DNA of 64,000 bases from Paralithodes platypus (Eukaryota > Arthropoda > Malacostraca > Decapoda > Lithodidae): contig CM064512.1 of assembly GCA_032716605.1 (NCBI GenBank), forward strand, positions 22,135,810 to 22,199,809, written 5' to 3'. Each line of letters begins with the position of its first letter. The stretch's first letter is position 1. Below the pieces are notes generated by a model. It worked only from the letters and a program-made list of their open reading frames with translations, did not search any database and had not been told where the DNA came from. The position numbers and the translations under genes are program-made. Shown in pieces: positions 37,913 through 51,310 of the stretch.

Positions 37913-38483
37913 TTAGACACGTCAACACTATAGTCCTGTAACACAACCAACAAATCTAGAGTCAACACATATATACAAATACACAAATATGTAAATATAT
38001 GCAACAAAACCATACATAACGAGTAAACTCAATACATAAATAAATACAACAAAATCATACAGAACAAGCAAACTAACAATACTATAAGTAAATATAAGGC
38101 CAATATAATTTTAAATGTAATCATTACATCATTACTAATATCGTTGTGGATACATACTTTCCAGTTGATACCTGGGTTTCATTAACATTCGAATCATTTA
38201 GTAATTTATCAGATGATATTTATTCATCAAGTGTAGGTACTGGATTATGTGCTGTAAATGCGAATTGATGTACTGAACACCAAATACTATACCGGTACTT
38301 AATTTTCCAAATCTCTCCCATAATGAATCGAACATACTGTATATATCATTGATTTATTTGTTATTTACATTTATGAGTTTTGATTACGTATTTTGGTAGT
38401 AGTTCAATGGGAATCAAATGACACTAGTTAGTATGGATTAATTGCATCAAATAATATTGAGATAATACTAATACATATATATA

Positions 38484-38489
<6 letters not shown>
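37913..38489. other. Non-coding spacer
   Basis: AT-rich, with short direct repeats (ACAACAAAATCATACA-like at about 37998 and 38044). Nothing else seen. Confidence 0.4.
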
Positions 38490-38554
<65 letters not shown>

Positions 38555-38555
38555 A
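38490..38555. repeat. (TA)n(GA)n compound microsatellite
   Basis: A long TATATA run from about 38490 to 38535 passes directly into GAGAGA to about 38553. Confidence 0.95.
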
Positions 38556-39149
38556 TATGCCTTGAGGAGTTAGTTTTCTTTAGGATTGTTTTGTGTAAAT
38601 ATACTTGTTAAGATGAAACACGGCTTCTTCGGTAATACTTTATGTGATTACATATTTATGTGGTTTATTGTATTAGAATATACTGTTTAGGGGTTATCCA
38701 TTTGTATTTAATATCAATAATTTAACATAACATTGCATTAATTCACTAAGACAATGAAAAACATTGTTTGAAAAGTCCTCCCAGACTTTACTTCCCGGTA
38801 AGCGAGAGCAATAAGTTCCAAGTAGTTCGGTTAACTGTATAATTTCCCACTTTAAAAGAAAACTCCAGAGCTCTTTAAATACATTGCCCCACAAAGGACA
38901 GAGGAGTCCAGTTGGATGAGACAATGGTAGGAATGGACAAAGAAGAAGAAGAAGAAGAAGAGAGGCGGTTGTTGATTTAAGGGTAGGTGATGATACTTGG
39001 GCAATCTCCTCACACGTTCAGCCTCTGATGGCCTAACGACCGATGTAGCCCATGTTGGGGTTAATACGTACTCTTCCCTTCAACTCCCTTTCCCCTAAAC
39101 AAAAAATTATCATAACAATAATAATAATTAAAGTTGCAAGCAACGTTGT

Positions 39150-40766
39150 CCAGGGTTCGACGGTTTTGCAAAGCAGGGTATTGTGTTGGATACAAATGCT
39201 GTGTCACAGATATCAAAAGATCATTTAAATTATCGGGCATGGAGAAACTACAGAAGGAGCAGATTGTGCAAACAAACAAGAGCGAGAGAGGGAGAGATTG
39301 GCTGTAAAAGGGATCTGCCTCTATCCGTTTAGTAACAGTGTTGTAGATATGTGGAATAGGCTACCGAGTGCTATAATGGGATCAAGAACAATAGAGCTTC
39401 AACTTGAAATTAGATAGAACGAGATTGGTTGGGTGTGAAAGGGATCTGCCATGTGTAGGTCAATCGGCTCTAGAGACTCCCATTTTCTTATTTTCTCATT
39501 TGTGAAGGAGAGAGGGAGTATGGCGAGAGAATAGGATGTCGTAAACGTAAGGAAGATAGCGATAAATATGAGAGAAAGAGAGAGAGCGCGGTATGGGTTG
39601 CGTGTGAAAGGGATCTGACATGTGTGGGCCAATCGGCTCTCTGCAGACTCCGGTTTTCTTATGTTCTCATTGGTGAGAGAGAGAGCGAGAGACTAGGTCA
39701 CTAGGATGTCATAAATGTAAGGAAGACAGAGATAAATGAGAGTTTTTATGAGATGGGTTGGGTGTGAAAAGGATCTGTCTTGTCTTGGCCAATTGGCTCT
39801 CTACAGACTCCCATTTTCTTATGTTCCTATTTCTTACAATTGTGTTTTGGTTGCAGGTATATGATAACATGGGTGTATAGTAAGTAATGTAAAAAACAGG
39901 TAACGTTTATGAGATGGGTTGAGTGTGAAAGGGACTTGCCTCATGTGGGCCACTTGGCTCTCTGCAGACTCCCATTTTCATCTTGGTTGCATGTGTAAGG
40001 GATCTGCCTCATTTGTACCGGTGTGTAAACAAACAAGAGCGAGAGAGAAAGAGATTGGCTGTGTAGGGGATCTGCCTCTATTCGCTTGGTAAAAGAGTTG
40101 TAGATATGTGGAATAGGCTACCAAGTGCTATAGTGGGATCAATGACAATAGAATTTCAACATAAAATTTGATAAGACGAGATGGATTGGGTGTGAAAGTG
40201 ATCTGCCGTGTGTGGGCCAATCGGCTCTCTGCAGACTCCCATTTTCATCTTGGTAGCATGTGTAAGGATGTGCCTCCTTTGTACCAGTGTGCAAATAAGA
40301 GAGAGAGATTGGCTGTGTAAGGGATCTGCCTCTCGTAACAGAGTCGTAGATATGTGAAATAGGCTACCTAGTGCTATAGTGGGATCAAGAACAATAGAGA
40401 ATTTAAAGTTAAAATCAAATAGTCATATGGACGAAATGGGTTAGATGTGAAAGGTATCTGCCTTTTGTGGGCCACTTGTGTCTCTGCAGATTCCCATGTT
40501 CATCATATGTAAGGAATCTGCCTCATTTGTACCGGTGTGCAAACAAACGAGCTACAGAGAGAGACGGGTGTGTAAGGGATCTGCCTCTATTCGTTTAGTA
40601 ACAGAGTTGTAGATATGTGGAATAGGCTACCGAGTCCTATAGCCAATCGCCTCTCTGCAGACTCCTGTTTACTTATGTTCTCATTTGTGAGAGAGAGAGC
40701 GAGGCTCCCTATTTCCTGTTCTCATGCACTAGTACAGTATGTCGTAATCGTATGGAAGACAGCGAT

Positions 40767-40802
<36 letters not shown>
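39150..40802. repeat. Diverged repeats of a LINE 3' end, ending in (GA)n
   Basis: The block GTAGATATGTGGAATAGGCT, then ACCGAGTGCTATAGTGGGAT, occurs at about 39344, 40099, 40347 and 40609. GGGTGTGAAAGGGATCTGCC with GGCCAATCGGCTCTCTGCAG recurs at 39430, 39600, 39760, 39915, 40190 and 40435. In frame the first reads VDMWNRLPSAIVGSRTIE, like the C-terminus of non-LTR RT proteins. It looks like several overlapping LINE-tail fragments or a decayed tandem array. A (GA)n run closes it at about 40771-40802. Confidence 0.6.
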
Positions 40803-40807
<5 letters not shown>

Positions 40808-41406
40808 ATAATGCGTAGCCTATAGCAACACTCAAACAATCACACACATAGCTACACAAGACCATCACACAAGCACGCCTATCTAGCGACGAACTGTCCT
40901 GTTTACATATCATACACACTCATCGCCAATGATTATGCTCTGAGGTTTGTATTTGCTTATCTTATCCTGTGTATAAATGTAACCCTTACACATGTTTTTA
41001 TTAAATAATGACATTAAACAGGATTCATGATTTAAATACAAGGCTAGATATTTATCGGAAGTACGTATTTACCTTCGGAAAGATAAAATATAATGTTTAC
41101 ACATATGGGATAGGGAGGAGGGAGGGAGGTATAAGGGGTGGACCGATGGAAGGGAAGAGAACCCCGATATACGAGATACATAGCTTCAAATGCACGTATT
41201 GATCACTTTCATGCTATTATGTATGCATACAGAAGTAGCAGGGCACATAATTATGTAAAGAGTGAACACCAATAACTTAATCCATACACAGTAAAAAAGA
41301 CGGAAATAATATCGTACATACAAAGTGATGGAATGGGGATGGGGGGAGGGAGAGACGTACTGTAGGTACAAGTCTCTGGGGAGGGTGGGGGAAGGGTGTG
41401 GTTGTA

Positions 41407-42236
41407 GGCAGTGTTGTCAGTTGTACTGCTACATATTACCGCTAGATGTAGAGCTATATTTACTTCAGTTTAGCAGCCATTTTTTCATATCTAGAGACAT
41501 TTACTCGGGATAATTTGACAATTTCAGACATTCTAGTTATATTACATTGTAAAATTTGCAAAGCAAACAAACCAAAACTCTTTAGGAATTGCAGCATTAT
41601 TCTACCATTGTTTGACTATGTAGCAACATGCTAGCGACTTTTGAGAAAGGATCTAGCGGTATTTTGGTGTAACACTTCGGCAGTGTTGCCAGTTGTATCG
41701 CTACATATTACCGCTAGATGTAGAGCTATTTACTTCAATTTAGAAGCCATTTTTTCATATCTAGAGAGATTTACTAGGGATAATTTAAAAATTTCAGACA
41801 TTCTAGTCATATTACATTGTAAAATTTGCAAAACAAACAAACCAAAACTCTTTAGAAAGTGCAGCATTATTCTAACATTGTTTGACTATGTAGCAACATG
41901 CTAGCGACTTTTGAGAAAGGATCTAGCGGTATTTTGTGGAGACATACAGGGAGGGTGGGAGGGAGGTGGTGGTTGCAGTGTTGCCAGTTGTAAAGCTACA
42001 TATTACGGCTAAATGTAGAGCTATTTACTTCAATCTAGCAGCCATTTCTTTTATATCTAGAGACATTTACTAGCGATCATTTGAAAATTTCAGACATTCT
42101 AGTCATACTACATTGTAAAATTTGCAAAACTAACCAACCAAAACTCTTTAGAAATTGAAGCATTATCCTAACATTGTTTGGCTATGTAGCAACATGCTAG
42201 CGACTTTTGAGAAAGGATCTAGCAATATTTCGTGGT
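41407..42236. repeat. Three tandem copies of a ~270-295 bp unit
   Basis: Copies begin GCAGTGTTGCCAGTTGTA-like at 41408, 41680 and 41975 and share AGATGTAGAGCTATTTACTT, CAGACATTCTAGTCATATTA, ACCAAAACTCTTTAGAAA and GCAACATGCTAGCGACTTTT. Copy 3 has an extra G-rich stretch before it. A shorter relative, rich in CTAGCGA, lies at about 61980-62300. Confidence 0.88.
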
Positions 42237-42239
42237 AAC

Positions 42240-43137
42240 ACTTTAGGAGGGTTAAAATACGAGTCACATGGGCAATTGCCAAAACTTTAAAGGTCCATAT
42301 CATTGTTATTAAACTAAGCATTTGGCAAAGGGAGGAATTGTTAAAAACCATAGCCAATACTCTGTCATTCACCAACAAAAATTTGAATTTATCAGTATTA
42401 TTTGGTAGGGTAGGTATGTATAGGTAGGTTGGCTAAATAATTGCTGGAATTCGTAGGGACTCGAACTGTTTTGAGAGAGTTAAATAAAAAAAAATATATA
42501 GATCTGAATACTAAAGAGATTATGTTATTAAGCAAAACTGGGGGATGCGTGGAAGCCTATAGACTGTAGACGGTAAACTTTGTGTGGGTAGCGAATTCGG
42601 TTTTAAAGTAATTTAAGAATAGACAGTTTTCAATGCTGCGGCCAAACTATTCCACCCATTTATATTTTTTTGGTATCAAAACGTTCGGAATCGCGAGCCT
42701 CTCCCAACTACGCAAGCATGGCTTTGATCATCGGCGTAGTTTTCAAGATGTGGAATTTTAAGTGGAATTAGAGTTTTTTTCAAGATTGCCGGAAAAAAAC
42801 CCACGTGCAAAAGCAAAACCTTCTCTATAAAATTTGCGGAGCATTAGTAGGGGAGTGCGTATGCCAAAGCCCAGTCGTTTCCTGTGAGTGGGAGAGACGG
42901 TATTTAGGCGTCAAGTTTTTCGGGAAATCGGCTGCCACGGACCTGTTTGGCCACCATGCCGGATGTTTAGCATATCAAAAGTTGCCCAATACAAAAACGC
43001 ACCTATTGTGAAAGTTTGATCCCGATCCAAAAAGCGGTTCTGGAGTTATTGCGTCGAAACCGGCGCGTAAGAAGAATTTGGATGAAATCCCAGGTTTAAT
43101 GATTACAATAGGGGTTCCCCGTAGGGGACGAACCTAA
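42240..43137. other. Non-coding spacer
   Basis: No ORF with recognisable content and no transposon ends seen. Confidence 0.4.
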
Positions 43138-44953
43138 TAAAGTAGACGTTCCGTTTTGCCAAAATCTAAACGGTATACCCAACTCTGGGATGGGTTCCCA
43201 TCAGCACTACTTATACCATCATCAATCACAATCACCATCATCACTACAACTGCCACAATCATCACAACTACTATCATCACCATTACTATGATCATCACTA
43301 CTACAATTACAATCCTCACTACTACTCTCACCATCATCACTACTACTGTCACCATTGTCACTACCATCTGAATCACTACTATCATCATTGATACTGCACC
43401 TATCAACCAGCATTATTACTATCATCACCACCATATTACAATCATCATTACTACATTTAACATCATCACTATTACTATAACCATCATCATTACTACTGTC
43501 ACAAGTATTACCATCATGTATCCTATCATCATCACTACTACTGCCATCATCACCATTACTATGATCTTCATCATCACTATGATCTTCATCATCACTACAA
43601 CTTCCACCATCATCACTAATACTCACCCCATCGTCACTAATACTCACCCCATCGTCACTATCATCATCACTACTGTCATCATTATCACTACAACTATCAT
43701 TACTTATCACCATCATCACTACTACTAGTATTGTCACCATCATATCTACTTCTGTCATCATCATCACTACTGTCATCATCATCAATACAAATACAACCAT
43801 CATCACTACTATTATCACCATCATCACTACTATCACCATCAATCTCACAATTACTACCATCACTTCTAATGCCAACTAGACTAACTTAACCTAGCAAATA
43901 CGGAGCAAGATGTTTTCGCCCCAAGAACGCCATCATTGCTGGGTGGGGAGTGGAGGTCGGGGGGGGGGGGGGATACCAAACTCTGCTTATGCAGAGTTGA
44001 TAATAACAATAATAAAGTAGACTTGCCGTTTTGCCCAAAATCAAAACAGCATACCCAACTCTGCAAAGGGTTACCATCATCACTAATATTACCAATATCA
44101 ACACTACTACTATCATCATCACTACACCTGTCACCATCATCACTACTACTATCATCAACATTACTATCATCATCACTACTAATATGACAAGCATCACTAC
44201 TACTCTCACCATCTTCACTAATACCGTCACCATTGTCACTACTACTATCAACACTATGACTGTCACCATCATGACTACTACTATCATCATCACCACCATT
44301 ACTATAATCACCACTACTAATATTACAATCATCACTACTACTCTCACCATCTTCACTAATAGCCTACTGTCACCATTGTCACTACCATCATCTTACAATC
44401 TTCATTACTTGTTACCATCATCACCGTTATTATGACCATCATCACTCGTACTACTACTGTCATCATCATCACTACCTTCATCATTACTACTGTCATCATC
44501 ATCAATACAACTACAACCATCATCACTACTATTACCATCATCCCCACTATTACTATCATCACTTCTAATGTCAATTAAACTAACTTAACCTAACAGATGC
44601 CGGGCGAGATGTTTTCGGCACCAGAACGAACGCGTTCTGTGTGTGAGCCCCTTCGGTCTCACCCGGGCTCGCCTCTTCGCCCCCCCCCCCCCCCTCCCTT
44701 CGAGGGGGGGAGGGGGGAGGGGGGTAAAACCATATTTTGGACCTAAAATCATAACTATTGCATAAATTTAAAAAAAAAATTTTGACTGACTTTCGCATTC
44801 ACGCAACAAATGTTTGTGTGAAATTTGGTGAAATCCGTCCAATGGTCTAGGAGGAGTTTTGAGACAGACGGATAACGACGACAGACATTTTTTACCAGTG
44901 GTACCCACTATACGGGGGGGCGATAACAAACTCTGATTACGCAGAGTTGATAA
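43138..44953. repeat. Tandem duplication of a ~0.9-kb unit containing ATC/ACT triplet arrays
   Basis: Both units have AAAGTAGAC...CCGTTTTGCC and ACCCAACTCTG, then a long (ATC/ACT)n array, then AACTTAACCTA and GATGTTTTCG, and end in a short hairpin ACTCTG-CTTATG-CAGAGT at 43979-43999 and 44930-44948. Unit 1 is about 43138-44003 and unit 2 about 44004-44953. The long open frames here encode only Ser/Asp or Ile/Val/Met runs and are artefacts. Confidence 0.8.
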
Positions 44954-44967
44954 ATACAAATATATAC

Positions 44968-44975
<8 letters not shown>

Positions 44976-45013
<38 letters not shown>
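44976..45013. repeat. (TA)n microsatellite
   Basis: An uninterrupted run of TA dinucleotides just after the triplet-repeat duplication. Confidence 0.9.
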
Positions 45014-45016
<3 letters not shown>

Positions 45017-45302
45017 GTTTTTGGACGTGGTGAAATGACACAAACAATAGGCTAACTATGAAATCAAGACTGATGTCACAACACTCTCAAAATATCCAGG
45101 TCAAGGAAACTAGAATACAAATTCTTAGTTTAATTAGATTAAGTATTAATAATTTAACAAACAAAAAAATCAGTCTCTTCAGGACGAGTAATACGAATAT
45201 TATAATGCACTAAGATTTGGTTAGTATCAACAAGAATGATTATCAGAAAATATACAAGTGAAAATTATATAAGTATAGATCTTCACTGAATCAAAGCAAG
45301 GT

Positions 45303-45790
45303 TTAACCCTTACAAATGTCCCCTTATCGGGGACATTAACACTACTACCTGCCAAGCGGGCAGATTTACGCTAAACGAGTTTCATTCCATGCTCTTTTTC
45401 ATGCATAAAGAAGAGCCAGAGCGTAATAAAATTATATATCCGTGAAAGGCCGATAATAGAGCTTTCCAATGACACCTGAACCATCCTTGTACGACCACAG
45501 GTTCTTTTGCAACGATCGTGCAACACGAAGGGAAAAAACCTAAAATACAGTAATTTCGTCAGTTTTTACCCTGTATTGCGGGACCAGGGATGTTGTGTGG
45601 TGTGGAAGGTGGTGTCAGTGGCGGGACTAGGTCCATGCCGGCCGGTCAGAGCCTAGCTGCGCTCCTCCCACCGCGTGGACTCTCTCTCAGAGCCGATAAT
45701 TTGCTCAATATCTCATACGACTTAAGGTGGGCCCTGCTGGTTAGGCCATGGTTCTCTAACAGACTTAAGTCGGGGTCCGCTACTAAGGTG
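45303..45790 (-). mobile_element. Diverged inverted copy of the family R MITE
   Basis: Starts TTAACCCTTACAAATG and contains TTTTTCATGCATAAAGAAGA, CCAGAGCGTAA, GAGCTTTCCAATGACACC and CGATCGTGCAACACGA. These match the reverse complement of 63640-63830. The far end is diverged, with no clean TTAA. Confidence 0.65.
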
Positions 45791-47429
45791 TTCTATCTAT
45801 CTATCTATTGCCTGCTCTTCCCCGTATTTACCTTCCACTGTTCCAAACTCATTTACCAGACCCTGCAACTCCCATTCATTATCACTCATCAGAACTGTAT
45901 CATCCGCAAACAGCAGTATCTACTAAGGTGTTAAATAGCTATATCACACAAGAATTAATATTTTCTCAAGATCATTGGAAATGGATAATATATGTTTAAT
46001 AACTTAAGGAAATGCACACAATAGTAATAAAAACAATACAAGTAATTAATACAACTATTTAAATGTGAAATAAGCACTAAAATATCACTTGAGAAAATAT
46101 TCCTTCTGAAAAATACAATAAGGGGTAACTAAATTAATCTAATCAAATTCACAAGCTTGGAAACTAAACACAGATTGATTCAATGTTTTCCAATAATAAT
46201 TAAAGCATTCAAAAGGAAATAACGAAATAATATGAATTATGATAACAATTAATTGATCACTAGATAATCTTATTATAACACACAATATCACTAAGAATAA
46301 TAATAAATAGGCTATAATCTAATGACACCCTTATATACTCAACTCCCCAAATCACAGGTAAGGATGGAGATGCTTATCGTTTGATGGTAGCTCAGAGAGA
46401 TATGTCACTTCACTAAGTATAAGAGTAACTATTTACAGGCAAGAGAGAGAGAGGTGTGTGCGCGATGCTAAGGATCGGTCAGTCTGGAGTCCAGTCGAAT
46501 CGAATCGAATGGGGGATAGAAAAGCGTGGAAATTAAAATTTTAGGTGGAAGTGTAGCTAGGGAAAATTTTGAAATACAGTAAAAGTGAAAAGTTTGCAGG
46601 CGATCTGCAATGCTTTTTTTGAGTATGTTTTTAGTTACTGTTGCATACTCATGTGCTGAGAGAGTACATGTTCTTAGCCTTGGTGTTTTTGGCAAGAGGG
46701 AAGGCGCCGTCATCATGTTCATTCGCCGAAGCTCCCCAGCCCGTGGACACGATCAAGACACATAGTCGCCAGAAGACCCCGCGGTCCACAAGCCCCCCAA
46801 GAGGCCGAAATCTGTTACCGTCATTTGTGTTTCATTATTTCTGTTTAGTTGTCAAGAGTATCCCCCTAGACCCATGGGCCGCGGACCTGAGGTTCACAAC
46901 GTGAGCCCCAGGGCTGCAGCCCACAAGCTCCCGATGGGTTCTGAGTTAAAAACTGCTGTATTTATCTCTTATCGATATCAGTGAGTGGTCAGACAAGGGT
47001 CCCAGCAGTGCACCAGCTTGGAAACATCACCACTTGTCTGTTCCTAAATGTGGTACTGTGGGGTTGTTTGCTGAGGCACTGATAGTCCTCCCCGGAGTCG
47101 GTGCTATCCCGGGGGGATCGATTCTGGCACTCCAATAGGTAAGGTTATGGGATGCAGGAGGCATGGTTGCGGGACGTTCAACCACAACATGCCACCCACA
47201 GTGCCCTGGTAAAGTCATAATTGGTGTCATATTTGGTAGATATGTCAAATTCTGTATTTATTGTCATTGTTAGGTAAGGTGTATAGGAGGAGGATGAAGG
47301 GGTGGGCCGCAGGGGTATTGAAAGCCACCCCTGGCCTCCTCACTCCCTCTGTGAGTCGTTATTTATTATTTTGTGTATAACGGCAGTGGTTGACCCTGGT
47401 GTATTTTCTATATCGAGCTTGGAAACCAA
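45791..47429. other. Non-coding stretch
   Basis: AT-rich to 46440, then more mixed. No ORF with recognisable motifs and no transposon ends seen. Confidence 0.4.
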
Positions 47430-49270
47430 GCATGAATATGCCTTCCTTGGTTTTCACACAGGTAATTGGCTAAAGGATCATTTTGTTGTTGCAGTTTTTC
47501 CCATGTTTTCTTTGCTCGGTTGTGCAATGTGATATTTAAAGGGGTCATATGAGAGATGTGGAGTTGTTCTGTATTATGATTGTATGGATAGTGTTCATTG
47601 TAGGCATTTGTTTTGGACCTTCTGTAGATCGTACATTTGGGTTTTACTTATGGTGTGTAATGGTACTGGTGGGTATTCAATTATCGGTAGGACCAAGGCT
47701 TTCGTGAGGTGTAATTTTATAGAAGATGGTAGTTCCTTGAATTTATATATTTCTCAGAGTGCCTGTTTTCCTCTTCTTATTCTGTCCTTAACATGTGGTA
47801 CAATGCCTCTGCAATTGATAGTTTGGCCGAGGATTATGCCCTCCTTTTGTTGTTCCAGGAGTACACCATCAACTGTTATGTCCTCGGTTTTGAATTTGGC
47901 TATTGGAATTATTTTAAATTTATTAGTATTTGTCTTTATTTTCCATTTTCTTTCGTAGTCGTTTATCCTTTTTATTTCTGACTCTATTTTTGATGTCATT
48001 ATTCTCTTTGATTTTCCCTCATATTTTATTACCTGGGTTATATCATCTGCATATATTATGTCCAGGTTTCCTAGCCGGGAATATCGCTTGTATATATTAT
48101 GTACAATGTCGGAGAAATATTACTTCCTTGCGGTACTCCACTGAGAAGGATTAATTGCTCGCTTAGCATGTTGTTCAGTTTGATCCTTGCTGTTCTGTTG
48201 GAGAGGAAGTTGCTCAATAGTTTGTCAAATTTGACGAGTAGACCTAGGTGTAGCAATTTGTATCTCAAACTATTATGCCATACCTTGTCGAAAGCTTTCC
48301 TTACGTCTCTGAGGACAACTGTACATTGGTTTGGTTGTTCAATATTTTGTGCTATATATTAATAAGTCATTGCGATTGCTGTTGTCGTGCTCTTAAAGGC
48401 TCTGAATCCGTGTTGGTTTGGCTTAAGTTTGTTGTTTGTTTCTACAAAATACAGCAATCGCTTATTGATAATTCGTTCAAACAGTTTACCTGGGACTTCT
48501 AGTAATGAAATGGGACGATAATTCTTTGGATCTGTTGCTGGTTTTCCATCTTTAGGTATTAGGGTAATAATGGCTTGCTTAATGCGGGCCGGGAAATAAC
48601 CAGAAGAGAGACTGGAGTTAAAAATATGAATTAAGTATTTAACTGTATCTGGGGGGCATTCTGTTAGTACCTGCTTATTTACTCTGCTTTGTCCAGGGGC
48701 ATTGTTTTTTGTTTTTCTTAGAGTCCTGTGTAGTTCATCTATGGTAATTTCTCTTGTTACGATATTGTCGTCTAGAGAGGATAGATCAATAATTTCGTCT
48801 GCTGAAAGTCTGTTTCGATTTTGGCCCAGGTATGTATTGACTTGGTCTTCGTTTTCGTTGTCGAATTCTCGGTTTTCTTCATCAGTAATTCTGAAGAATT
48901 GTTCCCACGTTCTTTTAAAAAGGTAAAGTTTTTCTTTGGTATCGTGAATTTTTTCTCCAGTGTTGTTAATCAAATATGGTGGTGAATTTATTGTATTTCC
49001 TTTTTTGTCGTTTGATAGTTTTCCAGAACGTCTTTGCATCCTTTCGGCTCTCAATGAGTTTTGTTATGTTTTTGTTCCATGATAATGTGTTCTCTGCAAT
49101 ACATTCGTCTTTGAGAGTTAAACGGAGTTCCCTTAGCCTTCTGTATGATTTATCGTTCCATCCATATAATGTTCCTCTGTTAGTCTGGAGTCCAGTGACA
49201 GGAAGCGGCGCGCTTATATACTCGTAAAGAAAACGAGAACCTTCTCTAAGCCTCGCGAAACACCGCGAGC
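47430..49270 (-). pseudogene. Degenerate non-LTR retrotransposon (LINE) RT
   Basis: Minus-strand fragments in order: a helical segment before RT (LYGWNDKSYRRLRELRLTLK, about 49190); a linker ending APGQSRVNKQVL; RT motifs ITLIPKDGKPATDPKNYRPI, ERIINKRLLYF and KPNQHGFRAFKSTTTA (48600-48380); after a frame change FDKLLSNFLSNRTARIKLN and LSGVPQGSNISPTLY (48230-48090); the catalytic DIIYADDITQVI (about 48030-48060); then the thumb (IAKFKTEDITVDGVLLEQQK) and a connection region to about 47530. At least four frame changes or stops. Its RT differs from the LINE at 52513-54243, so it is a second family. Confidence 0.82.
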
Positions 49271-50025
49271 ACACATCCCGGCACCCGCCCGAGATATAAT
49301 CACTTGAAATGAATGACGCAATCTCTACTCACACTTACGTATCAAGGGACTTTCTCTAAAATGCGTCTATTAACCCTATCACTATTGCATTTATTTATTA
49401 TATATTATTTTAATTCACCTTACATAATATATATATATATATATTGATAATAAAACAATCATATCAATAATAATTGGACGGGTGCCCAACCCCGAAAGGG
49501 GTTGAAATAGGGGAGCTATCCCACCACCAAAGGTGGCTTTCTAGGGCCTTAACCTAGCTGATGCTGAAAGGATTGAGTTCTAGTCATGTGGTGATGGGCT
49601 GGTCTATCAGAGTGAGAACTAAGTGATCTCTGCCATACCCATAGCTTACTCTGACTGTTCCTTTTACTTATATATTTTCTAGATCTCAAGTGACGGCGTC
49701 TCTTCCGTGGATTGACCTCCCAATCTACCAAGATTGGAAGCCAAAGTGTCACATTTTTCCTTTGCCCCTCAACTTTCTCTTCATAATTGCTGAGGGGCAC
49801 AGGGCCCTGGGTGGGGCTTTTGTTTCCCGGGGGTTTCCGCACCCTTTTCAGCTCCCCGCCATGGAGTGGCTTCGGTCACCCAGGCATTATTGTAGTCGGC
49901 AGGGAGGGTTCTGTGGGGGCGCTCGGTTATGGCCTTGGCCTTGCTCGGGGCCTTGGGGCTGTTCGGCCAGGCAGCTTGGGGAACAACAACAACAAAAATA
50001 TATTGAATTAGATATAGGGTTGTCT
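49271..50025. other. Non-coding spacer
   Basis: Contains an (AT)n run at about 49427-49445. GC-richer sequence at 49780-49980 has no supported gene. Confidence 0.4.
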
Positions 50026-50033
50026 CTTTATAT

Positions 50034-50556
50034 TAGAGGTGGACCGGATATTGATTTCTTGATATTTGCGGATGCGGATGTTGATGCGAATATTTATTTT
50101 CAGTATTTGCGGATGCGGATGCGGATGCGGATGCGGATAGTCCTATTTACTTCTTAAACTATTGAGGTTCCATGGAAAGGACCATGATGCACTTCTTTTT
50201 TTTGTTCTCTGACTATTATTAGATTATTTTTTCAGATTAGGAAGGGTATATGGAAGTCAGAGGGTTGATTGGGATAGTCTTTAGTTCTTTACCCTTTTAA
50301 TACCCACATATCCTTCCTAAGCAGCATCAAATCGTCTAATGATAGCAAAAATAAACTGCTAAAACGTGTCAGAGCTTCAAGGGGTTAATAGTTAATTAGT
50401 TATTCTGTAAAAGTGTAAATATGATAAGTTTTTATGACTTATTAGTTACGAAAATATCCGCACTATATCCGCATTATTGGATGCGGATGCGGGTGTACAA
50501 AATGATGCGGATATCCACGGATGCGGGTGCGGATATGGATATCTGGTCCACCTCTA
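50034..50556. mobile_element. Non-autonomous hAT element (523 bp) with perfect 8-bp duplication
   Basis: Ends TAGAGGTGGACCGGATAT and inverted TAGAGGTGGACCAGATAT, flanked by CTTTATAT at 50026-50033 and 50557-50564. Subterminal arrays of GGATGC (Watson strand near the left end, both strands near the right end) lie at 50072-50140 and 50460-50535. It contains a TTAA MITE (50158-50384) and no coding sequence. Confidence 0.93.
50158..50384. mobile_element. TTAA-flanked MITE nested in the hAT element
   Basis: TTAA at 50154-50157 and 50385-50388. It shares CTGACTATTATTAGATTATT-like and GGAAGTCAGAGGG blocks with 30977-31184, and its right end (CTTCAAGGGG) matches that copy's left end inverted. Confidence 0.75.
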
Positions 50557-50564
50557 CTTTATAT

Positions 50565-51310
50565 GGTGCTTGAACAAAATGCCATAGTGCATTGTTATTT
50601 GTTTCGTAATACCCCTTTAATATAATAAGTCACAACACCCATTTGATAATAATAATGTTCAAAATATACTGAAGGGAAACAGATCTGAGCCTGTGTTGCA
50701 GAAATGGTTCAGAATGCAATATAATGTATTATTACTATTCTCCTCGTTTGTATTGGTCTCCCTGCAATATTAAGCATGTTAATAAAAAGGGAAAACAAAC
50801 ATATTTTTTTATAAGCACACATCATGCCACCTGCAATATTGATTATACTAGTCTGTACGTATTCCATGTGTATAGTTTTATTTATTTTGTATTTGTTTTA
50901 TTTATTTTTTACGCATTTCTGTGTTACTGTTACCGTTAGTGTCACTGTTCATCAAGGAGGATTCTTGGTGAATCTGATGACTCACTGAACTGAAATTTGG
51001 CGCACGGAAACAAATTCACACACCCAAACGCATATGCCTCTGGTCAGACATACACAGAAACACACACATGCTCACACAGACATACACATAAACATCGTTC
51101 GACATTATGTCAAGTTAGCACTTCCTACTTTGGAAGTTATATGTTTACTGCACATTCGGTCTTTGTCTTATAAAACTTCTGCTGGACCCCTCCGTCACTA
51201 TCTCCATCTCTCTCTCTCGCTCTCTTGTTCATATTTTCATCTGTAATTGTTTAATGTCTCCTCTCTTCCCCTCTTTGTCTTTGTAATTGTTGATTACCTT
51301 ACTAAAGCGG
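50565..51310. other. Non-coding spacer
   Basis: AT-rich, with a CA-rich stretch at 51018-51080 and a short CTCTCTC run near 51205-51225. No gene seen. Confidence 0.4.

Noticed and set aside
43222..44574. Asp/Ser-rich and Met/Val/Ile-rich open frames
   Set aside because: They come from ATC/ACT triplet repeats, with no domain and open in several frames.
45590..45934. 114-codon open frame
   Set aside because: Overlaps a diverged TTAA MITE copy and has no domain.
49690..50157. 155-codon open frame
   Set aside because: Runs into the hexamer array of the hAT MITE; low-complexity end and no domain.
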